Positions 26,792-36,438 of a DNA stretch of 58,666 nucleotides are shown here, piece after piece. The stretch is from NCBI GenBank assembly GCA_003557765.1, contig PWNO01000079.1:1-58666 (forward strand), read 5' to 3'. Position numbers and translations under genes: made by a program. The notes under the pieces were generated by a model. That model ran no database searches, was not told the origin of the DNA, and saw only the letters and a program-made list of their open reading frames with translations. The stretch comes from Bacteroidales bacterium (GTDB taxonomy: Bacteria; Bacteroidota; Bacteroidia; Bacteroidales; UBA7960). The first letter of the stretch is position 1. Each line of letters starts with the position of its first letter.

Positions 26792-26826
26792 TTTGAATTA
26801 TTTCTAACCAATTGTATATAACTTTG
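26792..26826 (+). promoter_or_regulatory. Promoter of valS (TTTG-N23-TAACTTTG)
   Basis: TTTG at 26792-26795 and TAACTTTG at 26819-26826 are separated by 23 nt, matching the Bacteroidetes -33/-7 arrangement. Transcription would begin near 26833, giving a leader of about 155 nt before the valS ATG. That is long enough to contain regulatory structure. Confidence 0.6.
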
Positions 26827-26863
26827 TCGGGTTTTTTAAAATGCATATATTGTTTTTGATGAC

Positions 26864-26992
26864 ATGTACCTCGCCATGCCAAACAAATTGACAGACCCAA
26901 AGATGGTTGTTTTTTATGGAGGGTTTGGCTTTGCCGGGCTCGTATTGTGCCTGGTTCATTTGACCTGTTTTAATCAAATTATATACACATGA
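26864..26992 (+). CDS. Possible small membrane peptide in the valS leader
   Basis: A 42-codon open frame begins with ATG at 26864 (a second in-frame ATG is at 26876). Its TGA overlaps the valS ATG in the pattern ATGA. The deduced peptide has a polar start ([13 protein letters not shown]), a hydrophobic segment of about 20 residues suited to one membrane helix ([19 protein letters not shown]), and a short tail. It lies entirely within the predicted transcript, about 30 nt after the expected start site. The overlap suggests translational coupling. Such a frame can occur by chance in T-rich leader DNA, and I know of no family for it, so this remains a hypothesis. Confidence 0.3.
   Translation: MYLAMPNKLTDPKMVVFYGGFGFAGLVLCLVHLTCFNQIIYT
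26933..26955 (+). promoter_or_regulatory. Hairpin in the valS leader
   Basis: GCCGGGC at 26933-26939 can pair with GCCTGGT at 26949-26955 (seven pairs including two G-U) around a 9-nt loop. It lies 33 nt before the valS start and inside the candidate small ORF. No T-run follows, so it is not a simple terminator. Confidence 0.35.
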
Positions 26993-29622
26993 ATGATATT
27001 CCCAAGCATTACAATCCCGGTCGTACCGAGTCAAAATGGTATGCTGAATGGGTAGAAAAAGGATATTTTCGTTCGGAGCCAGACGATCGGCCTCCTTATT
27101 CGATGGTGATCCCCCCACCCAACGTGACCGGTGTGCTGCACATGGGGCACATGCTGAACAATACGATCCAGGATGTACTTGTGCGCAGGGCAAGGATGCG
27201 CGGATACAACACCTGCTGGCTTCCCGGCACCGATCATGCTTCCATCGCCACAGAGGCTAAGGTGGTAGATAAACTGCAGAGAGAAGGAATTGACAAAAAA
27301 AAGATCACCCGCAAAGAATTCCTGAAGCATGCGTGGGAGTGGAAAGAGAAGCATGGTGGCATTATCCTCGAGCAACTGAAGAAGCTCGGTGCTTCCTGCG
27401 ACTGGGACAGGACGAAGTTCACCATGGATGCAGACCTCTCGGAATCAGTAATCCAAGTGTTCATTGATCTCCATAAGAAAGGGCTGATATATCGTGGCGT
27501 ACGCATGGTAAACTGGGACCCAAAAGCCCTGACCGCACTATCAGACGAAGAGGTGGTACACAAGGAGGTGCAATCGAAGTTTTACTACGTCAGGTATCAG
27601 ATCCAGGACAGTGATGAATTCGTGACCATTGCCACGACCCGTCCGGAAACCATCCTCGGAGACACCGGTATTTGCATACATCCGGAAGATGAACGTTACA
27701 AACACCTGATTGGGAAAAAGGCACTTGTACCATTGATCAACCGCCCGGTTCCATTCATCCTGGACGAATACGTAGACCGCGAGTTTGGTACCGGAGCACT
27801 TAAGGTGACACCGGCACACGACATCAACGATTACAACCTGGGGTTGAAACACAACCTGCCATCCATAGACATCTTTAATGATGATGGCACACTCAATGAA
27901 AAGGCAGAGATCTTCATTGGGGAAGATCGTTTTGCCGCGCGTCAGAAAGTCGCAGATGCCCTGGAGGAGAAAGGGCACATGGTCAAAGTAGAAACGATCA
28001 CCAATAGCATTGGATTTTCTGAGCGCACGGATGAGGTCATTGAGCCCAAGCTTTCCCTGCAGTGGTTTCTCAAGATGGACGCCCTTGCGAAGCCTGCCCT
28101 TGATGTGGTGATGGACGATACCGTCCGTTTTCATCCACCCAAATTCAAAAATATCTATAAGCACTGGATGGAAAACGTCCGTGACTGGTGTATCAGTCGT
28201 CAGCTTTGGTGGGGACATCGTATCCCGGCCTATTATTTGCCCGACGGCCGGTATGTTGTGGCGAAGAATCACGATGAAGCCCTGCTCGAGGCCAGGGACA
28301 AGTATGATGCGAGCCTTCAATCCGAAGACCTGGTGCAAGATGACGACGTGGTAGATACCTGGTTTTCCTCATGGCTATGGCCCATCTCCGTCTTTGATGG
28401 CATCAAAGAGCCCGACAATGAAGAAATACGTTATTATTATCCCACCAATGACCTGGTAACCGCACCGGAGATCCTTTTTTTCTGGGTCGCCAGGATGATC
28501 ATGGCCGGCTTGGAGTTCCGCAATGAAATCCCATTTAAACATGTGTACCTGCATGGCATCGTACGGGATAAAGAAGGACGCAAAATGTCAAAATCCCTTG
28601 GTAACTCACCCGATCCGATTCAGCTGATGGACAACTACGGTGCCGACGGGGTAAGGGTGGGCATGCTGTTCTCATCACCGGCTGGCAATGACCTGTTGTT
28701 TGATGAATCCCTTTGCGAGCAGGGAAGAAATTTCTGCAATAAGATCTGGAATGCCTTCCGCCTGACGAAAGGCTGGCAAGTCGACCATAGCCTTGAACAG
28801 CCTGAGAACGCTGCTACGGCCATCCGCTGGTTCGGGTCAAACCTGAACCAGGCACTCCAGACACTCGAAAGCCATTTTGAGAAATACCGGATCGCCGATG
28901 CCCTGATGACAGTTTACAAGCTGATCTGGGATGATTTCTGTTCGTGGTACCTGGAAATGGTCAAGCCAGACTACCAGAAGCCCATCGACGCCAGAACATA
29001 CGAAAGCACAATGGCCTACCTGAATCAACTACTCCGCATATTGCATCCCTTTATGCCCTTTATCAGCGAAGAAATTTACCAGCACGTTAAACATGCAGAT
29101 GATGCCGAAAGCATCACTATTGCTCCATTCCCTAATGCAGCTGATTTTGATAAAAAGATGACAGAAAGTTTTGCCTTTGCCCGGGAGGTGATCATGGCCA
29201 TCCGCAACCTGCGTCAAGAAAAAAACATCCCGCAGAAAGAGGCACTTACGCTCTTCGTAAAGAAAAACAACAAGGAGCAGCCCGATACCACTTTTGACGG
29301 CATTGTGCAGAAGCTTTGTCACCTTAATAAGCTGGAATACACCGACACCAAGCCAGACGGCACGCATGCCCTCATCGTGAGGTCCACCGAACTGCTTATT
29401 CCACTCGATCAACACGTGGACACGGAAGAAGAGATCCGGAACCTCAAAGAGGAGCTGCAATACCAGGAAGGGTTCCTGCAGAAGATAGAGAAAAAGCTTT
29501 CCAATGAGAAATTCGTGAACAATGCCCCGGAAAAGGTGGTTGCCATGGAGCAGAAAAAACAACGTGATGCGCAATCTCGCATTCAGGTGATCAGGTCACA
29601 ACTGGAAAACCTAAAAAAGTAG
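26989..29622 (+). CDS. valS: Valyl-tRNA synthetase
   Basis: Class I aminoacyl-tRNA synthetase, 877 residues. The HIGH-type motif is HMGH at residues 51-54 within [16 protein letters not shown]. The KMSKS motif is at about 532-536 in [14 protein letters not shown]. The editing domain ([12 protein letters not shown], with the conserved aspartate-rich HPEDERY) distinguishes valine from threonine. A C-terminal coiled coil (last 70 residues) is typical of ValRS. The gene appears monocistronic, with its own promoter at 26792-26826, and it converges on the carboxypeptidase gene (49 nt between stops). Confidence 0.97.
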   Translation: MNDIPKHYNPGRTESKWYAEWVEKGYFRSEPDDRPPYSMVIPPPNVTGVLHMGHMLNNTIQDVLVRRARMRGYNTCWLPGTDHASIATEAKVVDKLQREGIDKKKITRKEFLKHAWEWKEKHGGIILEQLKKLGASCDWDRTKFTMDADLSESVIQVFIDLHKKGLIYRGVRMVNWDPKALTALSDEEVVHKEVQSKFYYVRYQIQDSDEFVTIATTRPETILGDTGICIHPEDERYKHLIGKKALVPLINRPVPFILDEYVDREFGTGALKVTPAHDINDYNLGLKHNLPSIDIFNDDGTLNEKAEIFIGEDRFAARQKVADALEEKGHMVKVETITNSIGFSERTDEVIEPKLSLQWFLKMDALAKPALDVVMDDTVRFHPPKFKNIYKHWMENVRDWCISRQLWWGHRIPAYYLPDGRYVVAKNHDEALLEARDKYDASLQSEDLVQDDDVVDTWFSSWLWPISVFDGIKEPDNEEIRYYYPTNDLVTAPEILFFWVARMIMAGLEFRNEIPFKHVYLHGIVRDKEGRKMSKSLGNSPDPIQLMDNYGADGVRVGMLFSSPAGNDLLFDESLCEQGRNFCNKIWNAFRLTKGWQVDHSLEQPENAATAIRWFGSNLNQALQTLESHFEKYRIADALMTVYKLIWDDFCSWYLEMVKPDYQKPIDARTYESTMAYLNQLLRILHPFMPFISEEIYQHVKHADDAESITIAPFPNAADFDKKMTESFAFAREVIMAIRNLRQEKNIPQKEALTLFVKKNNKEQPDTTFDGIVQKLCHLNKLEYTDTKPDGTHALIVRSTELLIPLDQHVDTEEEIRNLKEELQYQEGFLQKIEKKLSNEKFVNNAPEKVVAMEQKKQRDAQSRIQVIRSQLENLKK

Positions 29623-29671
29623 TTTACAAGCGCCGCTTCCTGGAGGGCATATCACCACACATCCTGGCGTA

Positions 29672-31981
29672 TTAAAGCTTCATGATACGCTGAACGACTT
29701 GCCCTTCGGGTGTCTTAAACACCACAAGATAAATCCCTGCAGGCAAACGGTAAAACACACCCCTGAGCTCAAAATAATGATCTCCTGCAGGGATATGACC
29801 CCTGTGAACGACCTTTAGCGCTGTACCGTGAACATCATAGACCAATAGTTCTGCTTCCTCTGTTTCCTTATTAGTCCGGACAAAAAACCTTGATCCGGAT
29901 TCTATTGGATTGGGATAGACCTCCAGTGCCAGTCCACCTGTTTGATGATCAGTAATATGGGTGGGAGCGACGCCTGTGCCCTGAATATAAAACACGGCTT
30001 CAGCATCATTGTCGGCATCGCTTAAAAATATGACCTCATCGCTATCCTCGCCATCCGATTCGGGCGAATAGCTCACCAAGAAATCCAAGCTATCACCAGG
30101 ATCAACGGTTAACGGAAAATCCCCGCCACTGATTGAAAAGACCCCAGGTTCATGCTGCAAGCCTTCCAGGGTTAAAGGCCGTTTTCCGGCATTGGATACC
30201 GTCATTGTTTTTTCGCTGGTCTCTCCAACTTGCACCTCGCCAAAGTCTATCGAATCCGGGCTTAGATGAATCAATGCGGTTTCTGTATACATAAAATAGG
30301 CATTGATTTCTGCATCACCATGAAGGCCATAAACCAATTCCTGATCATAAAACACATCGTCGCTGATCAGCCATTTGTCAAAAACCCATCCTTCTTCTGC
30401 CTCTGCATTCAGATAGACATTGGCGCCGTCATTGAAGTATTCGGTTCCCTGAAACGGAAATGCCTTACCCCCCTCTCCTTCCACTGTGATACGTACCTCC
30501 ACGAGCTCATCAGACACCCCATCACCAAGGCCTATGTTTACACGTTTGGTTTCATGGTTATATACCTGCGCGTTGGATATGGTCACTGGATCAAAACCAT
30601 CCGCCTGATAGGTCATATCATAGCTTCCTTCCAATAGCGGTCTGTTATAATTGCCATGCGGCAAGGCTGTCCAGACTTCTGAATTGTGCGCATCATGACC
30701 GGGAATTGAAACTTCTGCAAGTAAAGGGCTCCCAGTGGAATTATTGTAAATGATGCCGTGGATCCCATAAGTTGATTGACGGATATAATTGAGAAGTGAT
30801 CGGTAGTTATAGTCCCAATGTGCCGGTAACAGTTCCGGATTGAGGATTTTTTGGTTACTGAGCTCCAGGGTAAATTCGCGGCAGCTTTTGTAGTAGTTAA
30901 AATAGTCCTGGCGGCTGCCATACACCACATACCAATCGCCTCCGTGCGTCACCCCGTCTCCCATGCCGGTCATGTATCCAGGAGGGCTGTGGGCATGAAC
31001 TGTATCAACGTATTCGTGCATCACTAACTCCCACCAGTCGTGGTCAGCGTGTGTTTTCTGAGTTGATCTCCAGCTGTCAAAAGGAAAGTTGACCAATTCG
31101 ATGCCCCCATGCATGTTGGCCGACATGATGAAATGCATAGTGTCGGCAAAATTGATCATGGCGGTGGTTTCAGGCTGTTCTTCATGCCAGGGATCATTAA
31201 CGGGGTTTGGATAGTTGCGGTTGAGATCTACACCATTGATATTGCCCCGGGTAGCCCCGGACACCGTCGAATTGTCGTATCGGTAAGTGCCATCCGGGTT
31301 TTCGTTCGGACAAATCCATATCTCCACATTGTCCATGAGTTCGGTAATGGCCTCATTCTTACCATAATTTGTCAGCAGGTAATGGATGAGGCGCAGGGAG
31401 AGAATGAATCCAGCTGTCTCGTCACCGTGCATCGTAGAAGTGTACATAAATTGAGGTACGGGCCGTCGGCTATCCACCTGAGGGGAAATTTTTGCAAACA
31501 GCAGGTCGCGTCCCTTGACGGTTTCACCGATTTTCACAATCTTTACCAAGTCAGGAAACTGCTCCTCAAAATCATACATCAGCGAAACGTACGCTTCATA
31601 AGTGGGATAAAAGTCCCAACTCTCGGTTAAATCCCGTGCTTTTAGCTGCGCCCAGGTTTTCATACGGAGATTAAAATCGACATCTCCAGGGTGATGGTGG
31701 ACTTCATAGGGCAAGCCAAAATCCAGGAAACGGGCAAAGCCGGATGCATTGGCATAGGCAAATACCACCCCACCCCTGTGAACATCAATCCTGTCAATGG
31801 AGATAAAGCGGGTCAGTTCATGCATGAATTTAGCCGGCTTCTCAAAAGAGAAGTAGACCTCATTTTTTTCTTGCAGCATAGCCATGGCCTGCCTGTGATC
31901 AGCCTGCCCCGGAACCGGCATTATGAAAATCAAAAAAAAGAGGAAGGCATGAAGGATTACGTATCTTTTTGATGGTGGCAT
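29672..31981 (-). CDS. Secreted M14 zinc carboxypeptidase with T9SS C-terminal domain
   Basis: A 769-residue exported enzyme. The start at 31981 gives a signal peptide (YVILHAFLFFLIFIMPVPGQA). The M14 catalytic domain (about 120-400) has zinc ligands H185 and E188 in STMHGDETAGF and H291 in NMHGG, the substrate-binding DLNRNYP, and the catalytic glutamate E373 in REFTLELS. A carboxypeptidase-regulatory-like domain follows, then an InlB-like repeat domain (EEGWVFDKW), an ASH/HYDIN-like domain (DFGEVQVGETSEKTM), and a type A sorting domain with VYPNPI and a C-terminal PAGIYLVVF strand. It should cross the outer membrane by the type IX system. It lies 41 nt downstream of dapA. Confidence 0.9.
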   Translation of the reverse strand: MPPSKRYVILHAFLFFLIFIMPVPGQADHRQAMAMLQEKNEVYFSFEKPAKFMHELTRFISIDRIDVHRGGVVFAYANASGFARFLDFGLPYEVHHHPGDVDFNLRMKTWAQLKARDLTESWDFYPTYEAYVSLMYDFEEQFPDLVKIVKIGETVKGRDLLFAKISPQVDSRRPVPQFMYTSTMHGDETAGFILSLRLIHYLLTNYGKNEAITELMDNVEIWICPNENPDGTYRYDNSTVSGATRGNINGVDLNRNYPNPVNDPWHEEQPETTAMINFADTMHFIMSANMHGGIELVNFPFDSWRSTQKTHADHDWWELVMHEYVDTVHAHSPPGYMTGMGDGVTHGGDWYVVYGSRQDYFNYYKSCREFTLELSNQKILNPELLPAHWDYNYRSLLNYIRQSTYGIHGIIYNNSTGSPLLAEVSIPGHDAHNSEVWTALPHGNYNRPLLEGSYDMTYQADGFDPVTISNAQVYNHETKRVNIGLGDGVSDELVEVRITVEGEGGKAFPFQGTEYFNDGANVYLNAEAEEGWVFDKWLISDDVFYDQELVYGLHGDAEINAYFMYTETALIHLSPDSIDFGEVQVGETSEKTMTVSNAGKRPLTLEGLQHEPGVFSISGGDFPLTVDPGDSLDFLVSYSPESDGEDSDEVIFLSDADNDAEAVFYIQGTGVAPTHITDHQTGGLALEVYPNPIESGSRFFVRTNKETEEAELLVYDVHGTALKVVHRGHIPAGDHYFELRGVFYRLPAGIYLVVFKTPEGQVVQRIMKL

Positions 31982-32022
31982 ATTCAGGTAATCATTTTGG
32001 TTATGAATCAATACCATCCTTC

Positions 32023-32916
32023 TCAGGAACCGATATCCAGCATGTGTTCAAGAATCTGGTTGATTTTGTTGTTCAGGGCTTTATTCACTTTAGCGAGCGG
32101 CAGCCTGACCACATTCTGACTCAAGCCTTTGGCCGACATCACTGCTTTGACGCCGGATGGGCTCCCGTCAGCATAAATCGCCTGCACAATATCCAGCAAT
32201 TGGAGGTGAATGACACGTGCATCGGCAAACTTATTGATCAGACAAAGCTTGACCATTTTGGCAAACTCCGCAGGGAAGGCATTGGCAATTACGGAGATGA
32301 CGCCATCGCCACCAAGCGACATGAATGGCAGGGTCAACTCATCATTTCCGGAAATCACAAGGAAATCCTCCGGTTTGTCTTTGATGATCCGGCCGCACTG
32401 TTCAAGGTCCTTGGATGCTTCTTTGATACCGATCACGTTTGGGATCTCATGGGCAATACGCAGGGTGGTATCAGCATCGATGTTGGAACTGGTGCGCCCC
32501 GGTACGTTGTAAATGATGACCGGAGCCGGACAAATCGACGCAATCTCTTTATAATGATTGAACAACCCCTTGGGCTGCGGTTTATTGTAGTATGGGCTTA
32601 CTGATAGTACGGCATCAATATGATCGAAATGCGTCTGCTTGATGGTATCAATCAACGCCCTGGTGTTATTCCCACCGATCCCTACAACCACGGGGACCCT
32701 TTTATCAACAATTTCGATGGCGAAATTGATCACGGCATTCTTTTCATCAGCATTGAGGGTAACAGCCTCGCCCGTTGTACCGAGAAATACCAGGTAGTCG
32801 ACTCCATTTTTAATCTGGAATTCAATAATCCGCTCAAAAGATTTAAAGTCAATGTTCCCTTCCTTGTAAAAGGGAGTGATCATCGCTGTACCGGTACCTT
32901 TGAATTTTTCAATCAT
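32023..32916 (-). CDS. dapA: 4-hydroxy-tetrahydrodipicolinate synthase
   Basis: First committed enzyme of the lysine/diaminopimelate pathway, condensing pyruvate with aspartate semialdehyde. The Schiff-base lysine is K165 in VIGIKEASKD. The catalytic tyrosine is Y136 in IIYNVPGRTSSN and the GTTGEAVTL loop lies at 46-54. The 297-residue length is normal. It overlaps the upstream DUF6913-like gene by 8 nt, so both are probably translated from one message. Diaminopimelate also feeds peptidoglycan synthesis. Confidence 0.95.
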   Translation of the reverse strand: MIEKFKGTGTAMITPFYKEGNIDFKSFERIIEFQIKNGVDYLVFLGTTGEAVTLNADEKNAVINFAIEIVDKRVPVVVGIGGNNTRALIDTIKQTHFDHIDAVLSVSPYYNKPQPKGLFNHYKEIASICPAPVIIYNVPGRTSSNIDADTTLRIAHEIPNVIGIKEASKDLEQCGRIIKDKPEDFLVISGNDELTLPFMSLGGDGVISVIANAFPAEFAKMVKLCLINKFADARVIHLQLLDIVQAIYADGSPSGVKAVMSAKGLSQNVVRLPLAKVNKALNNKINQILEHMLDIGS

Positions 32917-33472
32917 TTGATGTGGGTGTTTTGATGATTTTTAAATAGTGAATGGCGTGACCGGCCAGCTCCCTTGGAGCACATTCCGTTTTCACATCTA
33001 AAAGCAGATCATAAACGGGCAGAAAGTCGTGATGTGAAGCACCGGCCTTATAGGCAGCAGGCAGTTGAACGGCAAGCTTCTTCATTTGAATGGCCTCGCT
33101 CCCTGTAATATCCAGCAGCACATCATACTGATCATTAAATAACTGCTCCCTAATGCCGTGATCACGCAAATTCATCAGCCATGAAAAACTCTGTTTGCTG
33201 AGCAAGATACCTGGAGCGGTCTCCCGATAAGGTTCAGCCTGTTTCACATCATCAGCGAATCCAACGGCATGCACACTTTTGCCGTCGGCTTGCAGCTCTG
33301 CAATGAGGTCAGTTATAAATTCATGGCTTCCATCAGATTTGATCTCATAAAGCAAAACCAGTGATTTGGCCTGTTCATAGCCCACCACGCGCCGCTGCCG
33401 TCGTGTATTCTCCGTGGCACGCCGAAGTAAAAAAAGCCTGATCCGATATATGATCCTGTGAATATATTGCAC
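32909..33472 (-). CDS. DUF6913-like conserved Bacteroidetes protein
   Basis: A 187-residue protein of unknown function resembling the DUF6913 group found in Bacteroidetes. It has a basic N-terminal helix (HRIIYRIRLFLLRRATENTRRQRR) and an alpha/beta body with strands around SLVLLYEIKSDGS and YDVLLDITGSEAIQMKKLA. There is no signal peptide and no catalytic motif I can point to. It overlaps dapA by 8 nt and follows the flavin reductase-like gene after 48 nt. The family name is from memory and should be treated as tentative. Confidence 0.6.
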   Translation of the reverse strand: MQYIHRIIYRIRLFLLRRATENTRRQRRVVGYEQAKSLVLLYEIKSDGSHEFITDLIAELQADGKSVHAVGFADDVKQAEPYRETAPGILLSKQSFSWLMNLRDHGIREQLFNDQYDVLLDITGSEAIQMKKLAVQLPAAYKAGASHHDFLPVYDLLLDVKTECAPRELAGHAIHYLKIIKTPTSND

Positions 33473-33520
33473 GGGACGTAATTATGATGTGTTTACTGTG
33501 TTTATATTACCTTTTCCGGC

Positions 33521-34048
33521 TTACTTTCTTTGCCATGCATCAACAATCTCTCCCACATAAAAACGATGGTAGTCCCTGGCAGGATAAATCGTTTCCAGAT
33601 CAAAAACCTGGAAAAAGGCGGGGTCGATATCATCAAAGTATATCTTTCTGCACTCGAGAACCAGCCTTGCTTGCTTGAATGAAACTGTATCGGCAGGAGT
33701 GACAATTGGGGTAAGACCATCCATGTTCATCTTATTCAGGTCGCGACCACTTGTTGTACCACAGATATTCAATATCTCACGGTGTTTTTCTTCAAAAAAG
33801 GAAACCGAAAAACGGGCGTTCTTCTCCATGAACTCATAGGTATATCTTTGCGGGCGGACGAAGGTAAATATCACGGGTTTTTTCCACAATACACCGGCGG
33901 TCCCCCAACTGGCGGTCATCATGTTGTACTCCTCTTTGCTGCCGGCAGTAATGAGCATCCAGTCTTTACCAATCAATTTGAATATGTTGTCGGGGATCTC
34001 TTCTGCATGAATCTTCTTGAAAAGGTCTTCCATTTGCATGTCGGGCAT
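33521..34048 (-). CDS. Flavin reductase-like domain protein
   Basis: A 175-residue FMN-binding split-barrel protein of the flavin reductase-like superfamily. Characteristic parts are DWMLITAGSKEEYNMMTASWG, followed by the KPVIFTFVRPQRYTYEFMEKN strand-loop-helix and the FSVSFFEE strand. It lacks a recognisable NADH-binding signature, so the electron donor and substrate are unknown. It is the first gene of a possible unit with the DUF6913-like gene, dapA and the carboxypeptidase. No convincing -7 box is seen upstream; a TAGGCTTTG with one extra spacer base is the nearest. Confidence 0.8.
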   Translation of the reverse strand: MPDMQMEDLFKKIHAEEIPDNIFKLIGKDWMLITAGSKEEYNMMTASWGTAGVLWKKPVIFTFVRPQRYTYEFMEKNARFSVSFFEEKHREILNICGTTSGRDLNKMNMDGLTPIVTPADTVSFKQARLVLECRKIYFDDIDPAFFQVFDLETIYPARDYHRFYVGEIVDAWQRK

Positions 34049-34394
34049 TAAGGTTGGATTATTAAATTGTTTTAATAAGTTACGGGTTCTAATGGCAACT
34101 TACAAAGCCTAAATTTTTGTGCAATTTACTAAAAATTGAGGAACCCCAGCGAGGCAATTCCTTAATCCCGGACAGATAAAATTTCCAGGCAGATGCGAGA
34201 TTTCCTGAACAATCAGGTATATTTGAAGTTAAGCTTTCAGGTGTAACATCATTGAAAACCCTTTCTGCGGGTTAAAAGCCAATGATCCAAAAGCTTTTTC
34301 CGGAGTTGGTTTTCTGGCCTGCATGAATAATCAAGCTCGGGCTTTCGAAGTTTAGCATCTTAACATGTTCAACGTGTTGACAAAAAAGCAACAA
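34049..34394. other. Divergent intergenic region
   Basis: About 346 nt between the flavin reductase-like gene and the MBL-fold gene. It contains a TATATTTG element at 34218-34225 that could serve the plus-strand gene but has no -33 partner. There are also short inverted repeats CAATTT/AAATTG (34122-34138) and AACCC/GGGTT (34257-34273). I see no coding sequence. Confidence 0.4.
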
Positions 34395-35156
34395 ATGCAA
34401 ATAACAGTATTGGGTTCAGGCACTTCCCAGGGCGTTCCCGTAGTGGGCTGTGCATGTAGGGTATGTAAAAGCAACGATCCCAGGGATAAGCGTTTACGCA
34501 CATCGGTATTGGTTGAGGCGGCTGGCACAACCATTGTAATTGATGCTGGACCCGATTTCAGGCAACAAATGCTTCGCGCTGATGTCAGGAAGCTCGACGC
34601 CGTGGTAATTACGCACAACCATAAAGACCACACCGGTGGGCTGGATGATGTCCGGGCATACAATTGGATTCAGAAAAAACCGATGGACATCTTTGGCCGT
34701 GACAGCGTGCTTGAGGCGATTAAGCATGAGTTTCCATACGCTTTTGGTAAAGACAGGTATCCGGGTGTACCGGATATTCGCCTTCACAAGATTAATAATA
34801 ACGCTTTTCACATTGGCGATTTGGAGCTTACACCCATAGATGCCCTGCACCATAGCATGCCGGTTTTTGGTTTCCGCATCGGTGATTTTTCTTATCTGAC
34901 TGATGCCAACCAGCTTGAATCCCGTGAACTGGACAAGATGTTAGGTTCCCGTGTAGTTATAATCAACGCATTAAGAAAAGAAAAACACATATCACATTTT
35001 TCGCTTGATGAAGCTGCAGATATCCTGCAATACCTGCAGCCGGACAAGGCTTACATTACACACGTCAGTCACCAGATGGGGCTTAGCAAAGAGATCAATC
35101 CACTGCTTCCGGAGAAAATATCTCTTGCTTATGACGGGCTCACGATCAGGTTTTGA
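34395..35156 (+). CDS. MBL-fold metallohydrolase, PhnP-like
   Basis: A 253-residue metallo-beta-lactamase-fold hydrolase resembling PhnP-type phosphodiesterases. The metal motif HNHKDH is at residues 74-79. The N-terminal LGSGTSQGVPVVGC and the cysteine pair C21/C24 in CRVC resemble the structural zinc site of PhnP. The C-terminal THVSHQMG supplies further metal ligands. Most Bacteroidetes have one such protein of unproven substrate, possibly a cyclic phosphodiester. I chose the ATG at 34395 rather than 34365 because homologues begin directly with this strand. It stands alone and converges on the PagL-like gene. Confidence 0.85.
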   Translation: MQITVLGSGTSQGVPVVGCACRVCKSNDPRDKRLRTSVLVEAAGTTIVIDAGPDFRQQMLRADVRKLDAVVITHNHKDHTGGLDDVRAYNWIQKKPMDIFGRDSVLEAIKHEFPYAFGKDRYPGVPDIRLHKINNNAFHIGDLELTPIDALHHSMPVFGFRIGDFSYLTDANQLESRELDKMLGSRVVIINALRKEKHISHFSLDEAADILQYLQPDKAYITHVSHQMGLSKEINPLLPEKISLAYDGLTIRF

Positions 35157-35204
35157 TTGGTTAAAAAGTCGATGGACAGGTTAAATCTTTCTGAGCATTG
35201 CATG

Positions 35205-36305
35205 TTAAAAGGCATAGCCCAGTCCCCATTCCACATAATCTGCTCTTCCCGAACCAGCCTTGAGTGCCAGATGACCAACCAGGCCTGAAGGGGTGAGGTA
35301 TCTAAGGCCCACACGCTGATAAATCATACTTATGGGATCGACGCCATAATACAGGTAGGTGCCCAAATTCAGCATTACCGCCAGCCTGTTAAACACAATG
35401 TCGCATGAAGCATAGCCACCCAGGCGCATGTAATCAAAATAGCTTGTATCATCGTGGCGTCCTCGCATCTCCTCTTTGGCATGGTCATCATAAAAAACAT
35501 CCAACCCCACTCCCCAACGGGTTCTGAAGTTTTTCCGTATGGTTTGATTCAGCGATAAGGTCCGGGCAATATAGGTTGGATCACCGATTTCTCTTTCCAT
35601 GAGACCGACGGAATAGGAGACAAAAAGCCTTTGTCTGTCCTTATATGCCACTTCATAAGCTTGATCATCGGACACGGTAATGAAGTTATCTTCTCCAAAG
35701 CGATATCTCAGCCCCAACTGTACATCAAAGATGTTAAGTCCCCTGTTTGGCTTTCTGTAAGCCCCGTTCGAAAAATGTGTAAACGAAAGACCCGGGGTAA
35801 GTCGCAACTGTTGCCCAATTCTCCATGACCATTGGTAATTGAGGTTAAAATGTACGTTCCATGGATTCCCGATAAATAGATTTTCAGGCACCTCATCCGG
35901 GTCATAATGGGTGTCAAAGTAGGCCAGTCCAAGTGACACTTTAAGTCGTCTGTGGTTTTGCTGCAGATGACCAAACATAAACTCCATGAAAGTGAATCCT
36001 GAGCGTACTTCACCCAGTATCTCAGGATTCCCCAGGTCAGTAAAAGCGAAACCCACCCCGTATGCGGGGTAATTATACATGCGGTGCCATTCCTGATTAC
36101 CTGAAGTTTGCACACCCAGGCTCAATTTTACCATGCGAGACGGGTCTTTACCATACTCTCTAAGACCAGGTCTGTGTGGATAAATATGCTGGTAGTGATA
36201 TTGGGCAGAGAAAAACAAATGGTCATGGTTTCCACCGGCATGCAAGGATCCAGCAATAACAAACATCATGAACAGGGAAAGAGATAACTTAAAACCGGAT
36301 TTCAT
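35205..36305 (-). CDS. PagL-like (acyloxyacyl hydrolase family) outer membrane beta-barrel
   Basis: An exported protein of 366 residues with signal peptide LFMMFVIAGSLHA and many alternating amphipathic strands, ending in an aromatic residue (GLGYAF), as expected for an outer membrane barrel. The segment FTHFSNGAYRKPNRGLN matches the PagL lipid A 3-O-deacylase motif, with H177, S179 and N180. The position of the third PagL catalytic residue (glutamate) is N191 here. It is about twice the length of PagL. Deacylation of lipid A is possible but unproven. Upstream in-frame ATGs at 36314 and 36323 are alternative starts. It lies 133 nt downstream of the binding-protein gene. Confidence 0.7.
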   Translation of the reverse strand: MKSGFKLSLSLFMMFVIAGSLHAGGNHDHLFFSAQYHYQHIYPHRPGLREYGKDPSRMVKLSLGVQTSGNQEWHRMYNYPAYGVGFAFTDLGNPEILGEVRSGFTFMEFMFGHLQQNHRRLKVSLGLAYFDTHYDPDEVPENLFIGNPWNVHFNLNYQWSWRIGQQLRLTPGLSFTHFSNGAYRKPNRGLNIFDVQLGLRYRFGEDNFITVSDDQAYEVAYKDRQRLFVSYSVGLMEREIGDPTYIARTLSLNQTIRKNFRTRWGVGLDVFYDDHAKEEMRGRHDDTSYFDYMRLGGYASCDIVFNRLAVMLNLGTYLYYGVDPISMIYQRVGLRYLTPSGLVGHLALKAGSGRADYVEWGLGYAF

Positions 36306-36438
36306 AGTCAACATGCTATTCATAATGCATACCCCTGCTGAATGGTCGCAACACTTGAAGACGACGTACAGGCAATTCAACCGCAGCCCGGAGCAATTAA
36401 GCGTATTAAGCCACAATTCCCCGGGCAGCGCATTATAT

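Larger units (their letters stand above)
26590..26988. other. Divergent intergenic region between the repeat-protein gene and valS
   Basis: About 400 nt holding promoter-like elements for both directions, a candidate small ORF and a leader hairpin before valS, each listed separately. Outside these I see no gene. The 26640-26790 part holds nothing recognisable. Confidence 0.5.

Noticed and set aside
26833..26988. T-box riboswitch in the valS leader
   Set aside because: T-boxes are largely a Firmicutes mechanism and I see no specifier loop or T-box sequence with an associated terminator.
31969..32604. 211-codon plus-strand frame
   Set aside because: Antisense to dapA and the carboxypeptidase start; dapA motifs are intact.
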